The notes beneath the pieces are model-generated. The model ran no database searches. It was not told the DNA's origin and saw nothing but the letters and a program-made list of their open reading frames with translations. From JBKCHH01 sp046302855 (lineage in GTDB: Bacteria; Pseudomonadota; Alphaproteobacteria; Rickettsiales; UBA8987): a DNA stretch of 20,865 nt. The DNA lies in contig JBKCHH010000027.1 of assembly GCA_046302855.1 (NCBI GenBank), forward strand, positions 1 through 20,865, in the 5' to 3' direction. Shown piece after piece: positions 8,463 through 15,977 of this stretch (positions within the stretch are counted from its first letter, which is position 1; the number at the start of each line of letters is the position of its first letter). The position numbers and the translations under genes were made by a program.

Positions 8463-8717
8463 TTTCTAAGAATATTATGGGCAGAGTTTTATTTTACAAT
8501 AGTTTATTCTAGATTGCTTAGGTTAACCAGTTCTTCCGCCCCTTAGATTTAAAACCTTTTGCATAGGCAAATCCAGCAAATAAATTCAAAAAAAGACCTT
8601 AAGAACTAAATTGCTTTGCTACCACTCACTACTTTTTATAAATACTTTGTTAATAATGCCGTTTCCTAGCTGTTTATTTGGTTAGGGATAGCTTCTGGCT
8701 ACTTTAAATAGTGTTAA
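8463..8717. other. Non-coding gap between the prepilin gene and tatD
   Basis: These 255 AT-rich bases hold no convincing reading frame, tRNA or known small-RNA signature. On the minus strand they follow the prepilin stop codon and lead into tatD. I see GGTTAACC (8521-8528), a TAGC/GCTA mini-hairpin near 8690-8702, and a promoter-like TTGTAA/TAATAT pair just before tatD. No strong stem followed by a T run is visible in the region. Confidence 0.6.
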
Positions 8718-10412
8718 TTAATTTATTTTTATCTTACAGCACTTGATATATGCCCCTGTTGGCCAAGGACCAGAACCAGTTCCAATTAACACTTCTCCAT
8801 TTGGGCATAAGGTCCGACTAGTATACTCGGTGCAACTGTCAAGAGAAATTGTAGGAGCCGTAGGAGCTGTAATTGTAGTTGGAATTGTAGTTTGAGATGT
8901 AGGTGTAGTAGGTGCGGTTGCAACACCTTCTTTGATACAGGTATACAACATCATAGGAACAACACCTACAAATGTTAAAGAAATAGGTCTGGGAGCCCAT
9001 CCTGTTTCGCAAGTACACCAGATATCTTTCACCGGCCAGTCATATACCCCCCCCCAAAGACCAAATTTTCTCCAACACCATCCAGCAAGTGTTCCGGGAA
9101 GGAATGTGGATGTGGGAACCCAATTAGCCCCGTCACAAGCTTGTAAAATTTTGGTTGTATTGTTATACCTTGTTGCCCCTTCATTAGATGAATTACACAC
9201 GAAAGATTCTGTTTGGTCTGGTAAAACTGTTGTGCCACCCAAATTAGTTTTTCCCTCTACCTTTAAGGCATATTCACTAGCCCCATCACAACCACCCGTT
9301 AAATCTGCGCATTTTAAATTAGTGCTACCCTGAACTTTTAGGGCATATTGAGTGGCTGGGGTTATGCACTTATCAGCTTTAGTGCAGTTAAGGGTCGATT
9401 CACCCTTTACCACTTCAAAAGTTGCCCTGCCAGTAGCTACATCTGTGCCACTTATTTTTAAACCATCCCTTATATCTTGGCTACCCGTAACTGATAGGTT
9501 GTTAGAAAAAACAGAATCCCAAATTAGTAAATCATAGAAATAATTATTATCTGTAGTGGTATTTAGCGTGCCACTTACTACAAAGTTGGCATCTGCGAAA
9601 TTGACACCAGTATAATTACAGTTTTCATTTTCCTTTTCACCAATACCTGTAGTTACGCAGATGCCTTGCGTTGAGCCTTTGGCATTAAAAGCTCCATTAC
9701 CATCTGGCCCATGGCTAAGAAGAAGATAGTTAGCAGCCTTGTTTAAATCTGGAGTAGTATCATTATACCCAGCTATACTGGTAGTTGGTGAAAAGGCATC
9801 TTTAATATCAATCGCCCCCTTTAATTTGGTTGAATCAAAGGCTAAAACCGCATTATCTGTTGCATAAGAGGTAGTATTATTAATATCAGCCGCTAAAACT
9901 TCAGTTACCGCATAAACATATTTATTGCCCCATTTATCCACCCCATATTTAGGATCAATGCCAAGAGCGGCAAATGGCACAGCCCCAATTATAACAGAAG
10001 ATTCATCTGTAGTTCCACCCACTGGTTTAACCCTAGCAAAGCCATCAGCGGCAACAGTTCTAGTAGCGGTTGAGTTATAGCAGGCATTGTGAGGTGGAGT
10101 AGCAACTCCTTCTGTTGCCTCTTGCCCATCCCCCGCTATTAAAGATGCAGGGCATGGATACCTACCATTTTGCACCCTAAATCTTTCAATGGCTTCCTTA
10201 ACCTTTTGCATATCTTCCACTGCCTTGTTATCTCCCCTAGCGGAAATAATTTTGGACATTGAAAATATACCAAAGGAAATAACAATCGCCATTATGGTTA
10301 AAACTATGGTAAGTTCCAACAGCGAGAAACCAAGATTAGAATTTTTGTTATTTCTATTCACAAATACTTTTTGAGATTTTCTTGTTTGATATTTCATTTG
10401 ATTGTAGACCAT
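8718..10412 (-). CDS. Type IV prepilin-like surface protein with repeat stalk and Cys-rich C-terminus
   Basis: A prepilin peptidase site is clear: a basic leader ends at Gly28, mature Phe29 follows, Glu33 is at +5, and a hydrophobic helix (SLLELTIVLTIMAIVISFGIF) runs to about 50. A pseudopilin-like head follows (FRVQNGRYPCP, DKWGNKYVY near 159, SHGPDGNGAF near 233). Then come several strand-turn motifs of the form hydrophobic-K-V-x-G; the last three glycines (337, 362, 387) are exactly 25 residues apart. Next are EGATRYNNTTK (411) and CDGANW (426), a Trp/Cys-rich segment, a Thr/Pro linker (499-522) and a small Cys domain ending KCCKIKIN. At 564 residues it is far longer than a normal pilin. 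The first in-frame start, at 10430, is a TTG; I chose the ATG at 10412, and the ATG at 10397 is also possible. No other pilus genes are adjacent. A minor pilin or tip adhesin role is inferred. Confidence 0.85.
   Translation of the reverse strand: MVYNQMKYQTRKSQKVFVNRNNKNSNLGFSLLELTIVLTIMAIVISFGIFSMSKIISARGDNKAVEDMQKVKEAIERFRVQNGRYPCPASLIAGDGQEATEGVATPPHNACYNSTATRTVAADGFARVKPVGGTTDESSVIIGAVPFAALGIDPKYGVDKWGNKYVYAVTEVLAADINNTTSYATDNAVLAFDSTKLKGAIDIKDAFSPTTSIAGYNDTTPDLNKAANYLLLSHGPDGNGAFNAKGSTQGICVTTGIGEKENENCNYTGVNFADANFVVSGTLNTTTDNNYFYDLLIWDSVFSNNLSVTGSQDIRDGLKISGTDVATGRATFEVVKGESTLNCTKADKCITPATQYALKVQGSTNLKCADLTGGCDGASEYALKVEGKTNLGGTTVLPDQTESFVCNSSNEGATRYNNTTKILQACDGANWVPTSTFLPGTLAGWCWRKFGLWGGVYDWPVKDIWCTCETGWAPRPISLTFVGVVPMMLYTCIKEGVATAPTTPTSQTTIPTTITAPTAPTISLDSCTEYTSRTLCPNGEVLIGTGSGPWPTGAYIKCCKIKIN
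9047..9055 (-). repeat. Nine-G homopolymer inside the prepilin-like coding sequence
   Basis: The plus strand has nine consecutive C, read as G9 in the gene across Trp453-Gly-Gly-Val456. It is the longest G/C run in an AT-rich window. Losing one G gives Y-M-T-G-R then TGA; gaining one gives a further Gly and Ile then TGA. Either slip removes about 105 C-terminal residues, including the Thr-rich linker and the last Cys domain. Confidence 0.9.
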
Positions 10413-10427
10413 ATTTTTATATATAAT
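10398..10427 (+). promoter_or_regulatory. Putative sigma-70 promoter of the dnaQ-rluC-dnaG-rpoD operon
   Basis: TTGATT (10398-10403), an 18-base spacer and a perfect TATAAT (10422-10427) precede dnaQ, giving a predicted leader of about 27 bases without a Shine-Dalgarno sequence. The element overlaps the 5' end of the divergent prepilin gene, so the two transcripts may interfere. Confidence 0.55.
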
Positions 10428-10437
10428 CAAGAAATTT

Positions 10438-10443
10438 ATTATA
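10438..10443 (-). promoter_or_regulatory. Putative -10 box of the prepilin-like gene
   Basis: On the minus strand a perfect TATAAT lies here, preceded by TTTTTG. It predicts a transcription start near 10431 and a leader of about 19 bases to the ATG at 10412. No good -35 hexamer at the right distance was found. Confidence 0.35.
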
Positions 10444-10460
10444 CAAAAACAAAATTACAA

Positions 10461-11132
10461 ATGCGTGAAATAGTTTTAGATACAGAAACCACCGGAATAA
10501 ACCCTTTCGATGGGCATAAAATAATTGAAATTGGCTGTGTGGAGCTAAGTAGCTATTATCCAACTGGCAATAATTTTCACACCTACCTTAACCCACTAAG
10601 GGATGTGCCGGAAGAGGCATTTAAAATTCACGGCATTTCATCTAAAATGCTACAAGATAAGCCCACTTTTGAAAAAATAGCTGATGATTTTCTAGCCTTT
10701 ATTGCAGATTCTAAACTGGTAATTCACAATGCTAAGTTCGATTTGGGCTTTTTAAATCACGAGCTAAAAAAAGTGGGTAAAAAACCAATTGAAGAAAAGC
10801 AGAGCTTTTGCACCTTTCGCTACGCTAAGCAAAAGTTTCCGGGTGAAAAGGCAAGTTTAAATGAGCTATGCAAAAAATTCAAAATTGATATTTCAGAGCG
10901 AACCCTGCACGGGGCTTTGCTAGATGCCACCTTGCTTGCCAAGCTCTATGCCAAGCTATTTGGGGTGGAGCAGGGTAATTTAGTGCTGAGCAAGGTTTTG
11001 GAAAACCAAGTTATTAAGCAGGGCGTGGCTTTAAACCGCACCTTACCGCAAAACCAGCTAACAGAGGAAGAGCTAGAAAATCATAAAAACTTTGTTCTAA
11101 AGAACTTAAAAAACAACCTTTGGGGTTATTAA
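10461..11132 (+). CDS. dnaQ: DNA polymerase III epsilon subunit, 3'-5' proofreading exonuclease
   Basis: The product removes misincorporated nucleotides during replication and binds the polymerase subunit. All DEDDh residues are present: Asp7 and Glu9 in LDTETTG (Exo I), Asp94 in HNAKFDLGF (Exo II), and His150 and Asp155 in LHGALLDATLLA (Exo III). The 223 residues are normal for alphaproteobacterial epsilon. The start at 10461 gives the standard N-terminus MREIVLDTETTG; longer in-frame starts would run through the promoter. The C-terminus (about 170-223) is the less conserved tail that binds the alpha subunit. No Shine-Dalgarno is present. The stop codon overlaps the start of the next gene in TAATG, so translational coupling is likely. 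Confidence 0.94.
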   Translation: MREIVLDTETTGINPFDGHKIIEIGCVELSSYYPTGNNFHTYLNPLRDVPEEAFKIHGISSKMLQDKPTFEKIADDFLAFIADSKLVIHNAKFDLGFLNHELKKVGKKPIEEKQSFCTFRYAKQKFPGEKASLNELCKKFKIDISERTLHGALLDATLLAKLYAKLFGVEQGNLVLSKVLENQVIKQGVALNRTLPQNQLTEEELENHKNFVLKNLKNNLWGY

Positions 11133-12130
11133 TGTTGAACCGTGTAAAAGTGCCTAAAGAGCAGGCGGGAACAAGAATAGAAGTGTGGCTAAAGAAGTAT
11201 TTTGAGAAGGTTCCCTATAGTTTGCTTCAAAAAATCTTGCGGAAAAAGTTGATTAAAATAAATGGCAAGAGGGCGAAAAATGGTGATGTTTTGGCTTTAG
11301 GAAATGAAATCACCTACCCTATTTTTTTGCTAGAAAATCAAAATGCTCCAAGTGAGAAAAAAGTAATTCTGCCTAAAAAAAGTGATTATGATAAGCTAAT
11401 AGCACCCAATATAATATTCGAAAACCCGCACTTTTTAGCCATAAACAAGGCTTTTGGCTTAGCCTCACAAGGTGGGAGCAAGGTTAAAATTTCAGTGGAT
11501 AACCTTTTTATTCTGCATGGAAAAAGTGATGATATAAAACCAAGCATTGTGCATCGCTTAGATAAGGATACTACCGGCGTTATGCTTCTTGCCAAAAGTA
11601 AGGAATATGCCCAATATTTATCGCATCTGTTTCGTGAGCGGGAGATAGATAAAATCTACTTTGCCCTTGTGGTTGGCAAAATGCCAGAAAAAAGGGGAAC
11701 TATAAACCTGCCCCTTCTTGCCAAAAAATCATCCGTTGGGGCAACTGAAAAGGTTTTTGTGGATAATGAAAATGGTAGGGAGGCAATAACCGAATATGAA
11801 ACCATTAGTTATAACAACGGAATTTCACTGTTAAAACTAAAGCCCCTAACAGGTAGAACGCATCAGTTACGGGTGCATCTTTCCTTTATGGGCAACCCAA
11901 TTTTGGGTGATGGCAAGTATGGTGGCAGAGAAGCATTTGTGGCTGGCTTTTCTAACAATATTCACCTGCACTGTGGCGAGATGAGCTTTTATGATATAAA
12001 AGAATATGATAATGTGGTGGATTTATCTAAGCAAAGTAAGGGCAAAAAAATAGTGGTGCGGGCAGAAATAAACCAAAAATCTAACCTTCACTTTGCGGAA
12101 AGTTTAAATAAACTAGGGTTTTTGCTATAA
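11132..12130 (+). CDS. rluC: RluA-family 23S rRNA pseudouridine synthase (RluC-like)
   Basis: This enzyme converts specific uridines in RNA to pseudouridine. An N-terminal S4 RNA-binding domain (about 1-60, with LLQKILRKKLIKINGKR) is followed by the RluA catalytic domain. That domain has HRLDKDTTGVMLLAK with catalytic Asp144, then LKPLTGRTHQLRVHL and GNPILGDGKYGG. The S4 domain and 332-residue length favour RluC (or RluD) over the shorter RluA; the exact target uridines cannot be read from sequence. The start at 11132 overlaps the dnaQ stop by one base, and the stop codon is directly followed by the dnaG ATG, so it sits inside a tightly packed operon. The family is certain; the symbol is a best fit. 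Confidence 0.87.
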   Translation: MLNRVKVPKEQAGTRIEVWLKKYFEKVPYSLLQKILRKKLIKINGKRAKNGDVLALGNEITYPIFLLENQNAPSEKKVILPKKSDYDKLIAPNIIFENPHFLAINKAFGLASQGGSKVKISVDNLFILHGKSDDIKPSIVHRLDKDTTGVMLLAKSKEYAQYLSHLFREREIDKIYFALVVGKMPEKRGTINLPLLAKKSSVGATEKVFVDNENGREAITEYETISYNNGISLLKLKPLTGRTHQLRVHLSFMGNPILGDGKYGGREAFVAGFSNNIHLHCGEMSFYDIKEYDNVVDLSKQSKGKKIVVRAEINQKSNLHFAESLNKLGFLL

Positions 12131-13951
12131 ATGTTCTTCAACGACGCATTTTTAAATGAGATAAAAAGAAGAATTCCACTATCTAGAGTGGTTAGTAAAT
12201 CTGTTACAATAAAAAAACGCAAAGACCAAGAATATCTAGCCCTTTGCCCCTTTCATAACGAAAAAACACCATCCTTTAATATCAATGACCACAAGGGCTT
12301 TTACCATTGTTTTGGCTGTGGCGAGCATGGGGATATTTTCACCTTTTTGATGAAAAAACAGGGCTTTGATTTTATGGAGGCGGTAAAGAATTTAGCGGAA
12401 GAGGCGGGGCTTCCACTGCCTAAAAATTCGCCGCAAGAGGTGCAAAAATATAAGGAAATAACCGACCTAATTGATGTAAATAAACTCACGCAAGATTTTT
12501 TTGAAAATAACCTATATAGAAGCGAAAATGCCAGCGTTTTGCATTATCTAACGCAAAGGGGGCTTAGTAAAGAAACTATTCAAAAATTCCATCTTGGCTT
12601 TTTTCCAGATAAAAGAGGGACTTTGCTAGAGTTTTTTGCCCAAAAAAATATCTCGCTACCTAGGGCAGAAAAATGTGGTCTTATTCTAAAAAATGATAGT
12701 GGCAGTTATTATGAGCGGTTTTTAAGCCGAATTATTTTTCCCATTTTTGATAATAAAAACAAGCCCATCGCCTTTGGTGGCAGAATATTTCCGCCCCATA
12801 TAAAAGATACGGCAAAATATATCAACTCTCCTGAAACTGATATTTTTAAAAAGGCCGAAAACCTCTACCTACTTAACTTTGCTAGAAGTGAAGCCTATAA
12901 GGAGCAAAAGGTGTTTGTGGTAGAAGGTTATATGGACGCTATAATGCTTCATCAAGCTGGCATTACCAATACCGTTGCCACGATGGGCACTGCCATAAAT
13001 GAAAATCACATTTTATCATTATGGCAAATATGTAATGAGGTAATATTGGCCTTAGATGGGGATGAGGCGGGTTTACGAGCAATGAATAAGGTATCTATAA
13101 ATTTTCTGCCAATTTTAAAATCTGGCTATAGTTTAAAGTTTTTGATTCTACCAAAAGATAAAGACCCAGCCGATGTAATTAAAGAAAATGGTGGCGAATT
13201 CTTTAAAGAAATAGCCTTAAAGGCCCTTAGCATTTCAGAGGTTTTGTGGCAAAATTTGGTTTTAACTAAAAAAAATAATCTGCCCGAAGAAATTGCTAGA
13301 ATTGAAAGCGAGGGGTTTTTGTTGTTAAACAATATTAAAGACGCAGTTTTGCAAAAAAATATCCGTGATTTCTTTAAGCAAAAAATATGGGAATTAAAGG
13401 GGGAAAACTACAATAAAAAATCCAAAAAAATAGAGGCAAAAGCCAAGCCTCAACTAACTATAGAGCAGATGGAAGAGGTTGATAGACTAGAAAACTTAAT
13501 TCTATTTTGGATTATAGAAAATAAAGAATTAATAGAGGCAAATGCCATCAATAAAATTGAAGCAATTAACTTTAAAAACGAAAAAATTAGCAACTTCTTT
13601 TTTGAAATTGCCCAAATTTTAAAAGAAAAAAATAAAGAAAATTTACCCGCCCTACTTGAAAATATTGGTATATATGACTATATGAAAAGTGATTTCTTTC
13701 ATCATCTTATACAAAAAAATATTAAAAAAGACCTTTTGCTTCTTGAAAATAAATCTCTATACTTGGACTTTTTACTTGAAAAGTTGAAATTGGAGTGTTT
13801 AAAACTGGAATTTGAAGGTTCGCTAAATAATTCTTCTACAGAAGAAAATAACTTTGAACTTACTAACTTTGAAAGGCAGTTTGAACTAAACAACCAAATT
13901 TTAGAACAAAAAAGAATTTTACAAAAAATAACTCAAGAAATATACAATTAA
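12131..13951 (+). CDS. dnaG: DNA primase
   Basis: DnaG makes the RNA primers for chromosome replication and works with the DnaB helicase. The 606 residues match bacterial primases. The CHC2 zinc-binding domain shows Cys39, His42, Cys60 and Cys63 (CPFHNEKTPSF...HCFGCG). The catalytic core follows, with Glu265 in VFVVEGYMDA and Asp309/Asp311 in LALDGDEAG, the Toprim metal ligands. The C-terminal third is helical, Lys/Glu/Asn-rich and poorly conserved, as expected for the helicase-interaction domain. It begins at the base after the rluC-like stop codon and ends three bases before rpoD. The dnaG-rpoD order is that of the macromolecular synthesis operon, but rpsU is missing. Confidence 0.96.
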   Translation: MFFNDAFLNEIKRRIPLSRVVSKSVTIKKRKDQEYLALCPFHNEKTPSFNINDHKGFYHCFGCGEHGDIFTFLMKKQGFDFMEAVKNLAEEAGLPLPKNSPQEVQKYKEITDLIDVNKLTQDFFENNLYRSENASVLHYLTQRGLSKETIQKFHLGFFPDKRGTLLEFFAQKNISLPRAEKCGLILKNDSGSYYERFLSRIIFPIFDNKNKPIAFGGRIFPPHIKDTAKYINSPETDIFKKAENLYLLNFARSEAYKEQKVFVVEGYMDAIMLHQAGITNTVATMGTAINENHILSLWQICNEVILALDGDEAGLRAMNKVSINFLPILKSGYSLKFLILPKDKDPADVIKENGGEFFKEIALKALSISEVLWQNLVLTKKNNLPEEIARIESEGFLLLNNIKDAVLQKNIRDFFKQKIWELKGENYNKKSKKIEAKAKPQLTIEQMEEVDRLENLILFWIIENKELIEANAINKIEAINFKNEKISNFFFEIAQILKEKNKENLPALLENIGIYDYMKSDFFHHLIQKNIKKDLLLLENKSLYLDFLLEKLKLECLKLEFEGSLNNSSTEENNFELTNFERQFELNNQILEQKRILQKITQEIYN

Positions 13952-13954
13952 TCT

Positions 13955-15943
13955 ATGGCAAAGTTTGAAAATGATGCGGAGCACAATGAATCGCTAGATA
14001 GCTCTAGTAATGAGCTGTTAGAAGTTGAATCTAACCCAATTTTTTCACCCGAAACTAAAAGAAAAGTAGCCGTAATAAAAAAGAACTTAATTGAACACTA
14101 CAAAAAGGTTGGTCATTTAACCTATGATGTGGTTGCCTCGCATGTTCCAGAAGAACTTTCAACCCCAACTTTTATTGAAGCCTTAATTACAATTCTGGAA
14201 GAAAATAAAATAAAAATTAAAGACGAAATGGGGGCAGATTTAGTTATAGAAGAAAAAAAGAAAATTTCAGACGAAGATGAGTTTGAAGGCAAATCAGACG
14301 ACCCAGTTAGAATGTATCTAAGCGATATGGGTTCGGTTAAGCTCCTTACTAGAGAAGGCGAAATTGTAATAGCCAAAAGAATTGAGGCTGGTAAAATTTC
14401 TATGATGACCGCCCTTTGCGAAAGCCCTAGCTTTATGCGAAACCTAATTTCTTGGTATAATGGTTTAAATGAGGGCAAAATTCTACTAAGGGATATTATA
14501 GATGTAGATGCAGCCTACGCCAATGAAATTGGGTTGCTTAATGATTCTAAAAACTTTGAAGATGAGGCGGAAATTGAAGCCGGTGCCTTTGATGTAAATA
14601 GTGCCGATATTGTTGATGAACAACAGCCAAGCAATGATGATATTGCCAATTTAGAAGATGAAGGGGGCGATTTTGCCACCAATGTATCTGTTACCGCTAT
14701 GGAAGATACAGTTAAGCCAAAAACCTTAGAACTACTAAAAAGAATGGCATCCTTCTCGCAAGAAATGCTCTCTATTTTAGATGACAAACTAAATATTGAA
14801 GATGCTAAACACATAGAAAAAATCACCAAAAAAGAAACAGAAATAAGAACTAAAATGGTGGAAGAAATTACTGGTCTTTTCATCAATGATGTGAGTATTT
14901 ATCAAACCCTGCATGAGCTGTATGAAAGTAGCAAAAAAATTGTTGAGCTGGAAAGTAGGCTTAGGAAATATATTTCTCGCTACAAGATTAAAATCGATGA
15001 GTTTTTAAAATATTATAGTGGCAATGATACTGCCGAAGACTGGGTAAAAACCATCAAAAAAATCAAGGATAAAAAATGGCAAGATTTTATAAGTGATAAT
15101 GAACAGAGCGTTTTTGAAATCATTAAAGAAATTAAGGCAATTGCAGATAAAACTGGCTTAAATATTAGTGAATTTAAGCGGGTGGTGGGCGAAATTCAAA
15201 AATCTGAACGCCTAACCAATAAGGCTAAAAAAGAAATGATTGAGGCAAATCTACGCCTAGTTATTTCCATCGCTAAAAAATATGTGAATCGTGGGCTACA
15301 GTTTTTAGATTTAATTCAAGAGGGAAATATTGGGCTAATGAAGGCGGTGGATAAGTTTGAATATCGCCGTGGCTACAAGTTTTCTACCTATGCCACTTGG
15401 TGGATAAGGCAGGCAATAACTAGGTCTATTGCAGATCAATCTCGCACTATTCGTATTCCAGTGCATATGATTGAAACTATTAATAAAATAGTTCGCACCT
15501 CACGCCAAATGCACTTTGAAATGGGCAGAGAGCCTACTCCACAAGAAATTTCTGAAAGGCTAGCCTTGCCAATTGATAAGATAAAAAAGGTAATGAAAAT
15601 TGCTAAAGAGCCAGTAAGCCTAGAAACTCCGGTGGGCAACGAAGATGGCAGCTTTTTAGGTGATTTTATTGAAGATACCAATGCCGTGCTTCCGGTAGAT
15701 TCTGCCATTCAGAGTAATTTAAAAGAAATAACTTCGAAAATTCTTGCCACCTTAACCCCCAGAGAAGAAAGGGTGCTTAGAATGAGGTTTGGTATAGGCA
15801 TGAACACAGACCACACTTTAGAAGAGGTTGGGCAACAGTTTTCAGTAACCCGTGAGCGTATTCGCCAAATTGAAGCCAAAGCCCTTCGCAAACTTCAGCA
15901 CCCAACCAGAAGCAAAAAGCTAAGAGGATTTTTAAGTTCCTGA
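13955..15943 (+). CDS. rpoD: RNA polymerase primary sigma factor (sigma-70)
   Basis: RpoD is the housekeeping sigma factor that directs RNA polymerase to -35/-10 promoters. Region 1.1 lies at about 30-105 and region 1.2 at about 116-145 (DDPVRMYLSDMG). A long acidic non-conserved region follows to about 420. Region 2 then has LRLVISIAKKYVNRGLQFLDLIQEGN and the -10-binding YKFSTYATWWIRQAI; region 3 follows. Region 4 (about 600-662) has the helix-turn-helix TLEEVGQQFSVTRERIRQIE. The 662 residues and the large insertion are usual for proteobacterial RpoD. Only three bases separate it from dnaG and no Shine-Dalgarno precedes it, so it probably depends on operon readthrough and coupling. It converges on virD4 with 34 bases between stops and no clear hairpin terminator. 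Confidence 0.97.
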   Translation: MAKFENDAEHNESLDSSSNELLEVESNPIFSPETKRKVAVIKKNLIEHYKKVGHLTYDVVASHVPEELSTPTFIEALITILEENKIKIKDEMGADLVIEEKKKISDEDEFEGKSDDPVRMYLSDMGSVKLLTREGEIVIAKRIEAGKISMMTALCESPSFMRNLISWYNGLNEGKILLRDIIDVDAAYANEIGLLNDSKNFEDEAEIEAGAFDVNSADIVDEQQPSNDDIANLEDEGGDFATNVSVTAMEDTVKPKTLELLKRMASFSQEMLSILDDKLNIEDAKHIEKITKKETEIRTKMVEEITGLFINDVSIYQTLHELYESSKKIVELESRLRKYISRYKIKIDEFLKYYSGNDTAEDWVKTIKKIKDKKWQDFISDNEQSVFEIIKEIKAIADKTGLNISEFKRVVGEIQKSERLTNKAKKEMIEANLRLVISIAKKYVNRGLQFLDLIQEGNIGLMKAVDKFEYRRGYKFSTYATWWIRQAITRSIADQSRTIRIPVHMIETINKIVRTSRQMHFEMGREPTPQEISERLALPIDKIKKVMKIAKEPVSLETPVGNEDGSFLGDFIEDTNAVLPVDSAIQSNLKEITSKILATLTPREERVLRMRFGIGMNTDHTLEEVGQQFSVTRERIRQIEAKALRKLQHPTRSKKLRGFLSS

Positions 15944-15977
15944 GTTAGGCACTAGAGTTTTACCAAAATACCAAATT

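Noticed and set aside
8463..8717. Hidden small RNA (6S, SRP RNA or tmRNA) in the largest gap
   Set aside because: No SRP tetraloop region, tRNA-like ends or long hairpin could be recognised; the sequence looks like plain AT-rich spacer.
9029..9238. Separate small gene on the minus strand inside the prepilin locus
   Set aside because: It is the alternative frame across the G9 tract; it only matters as the frame entered after loss of one base.
15944..15977. Bidirectional terminator between rpoD and virD4
   Set aside because: The 34 bases contain no stem of useful length followed by a T run on either strand.
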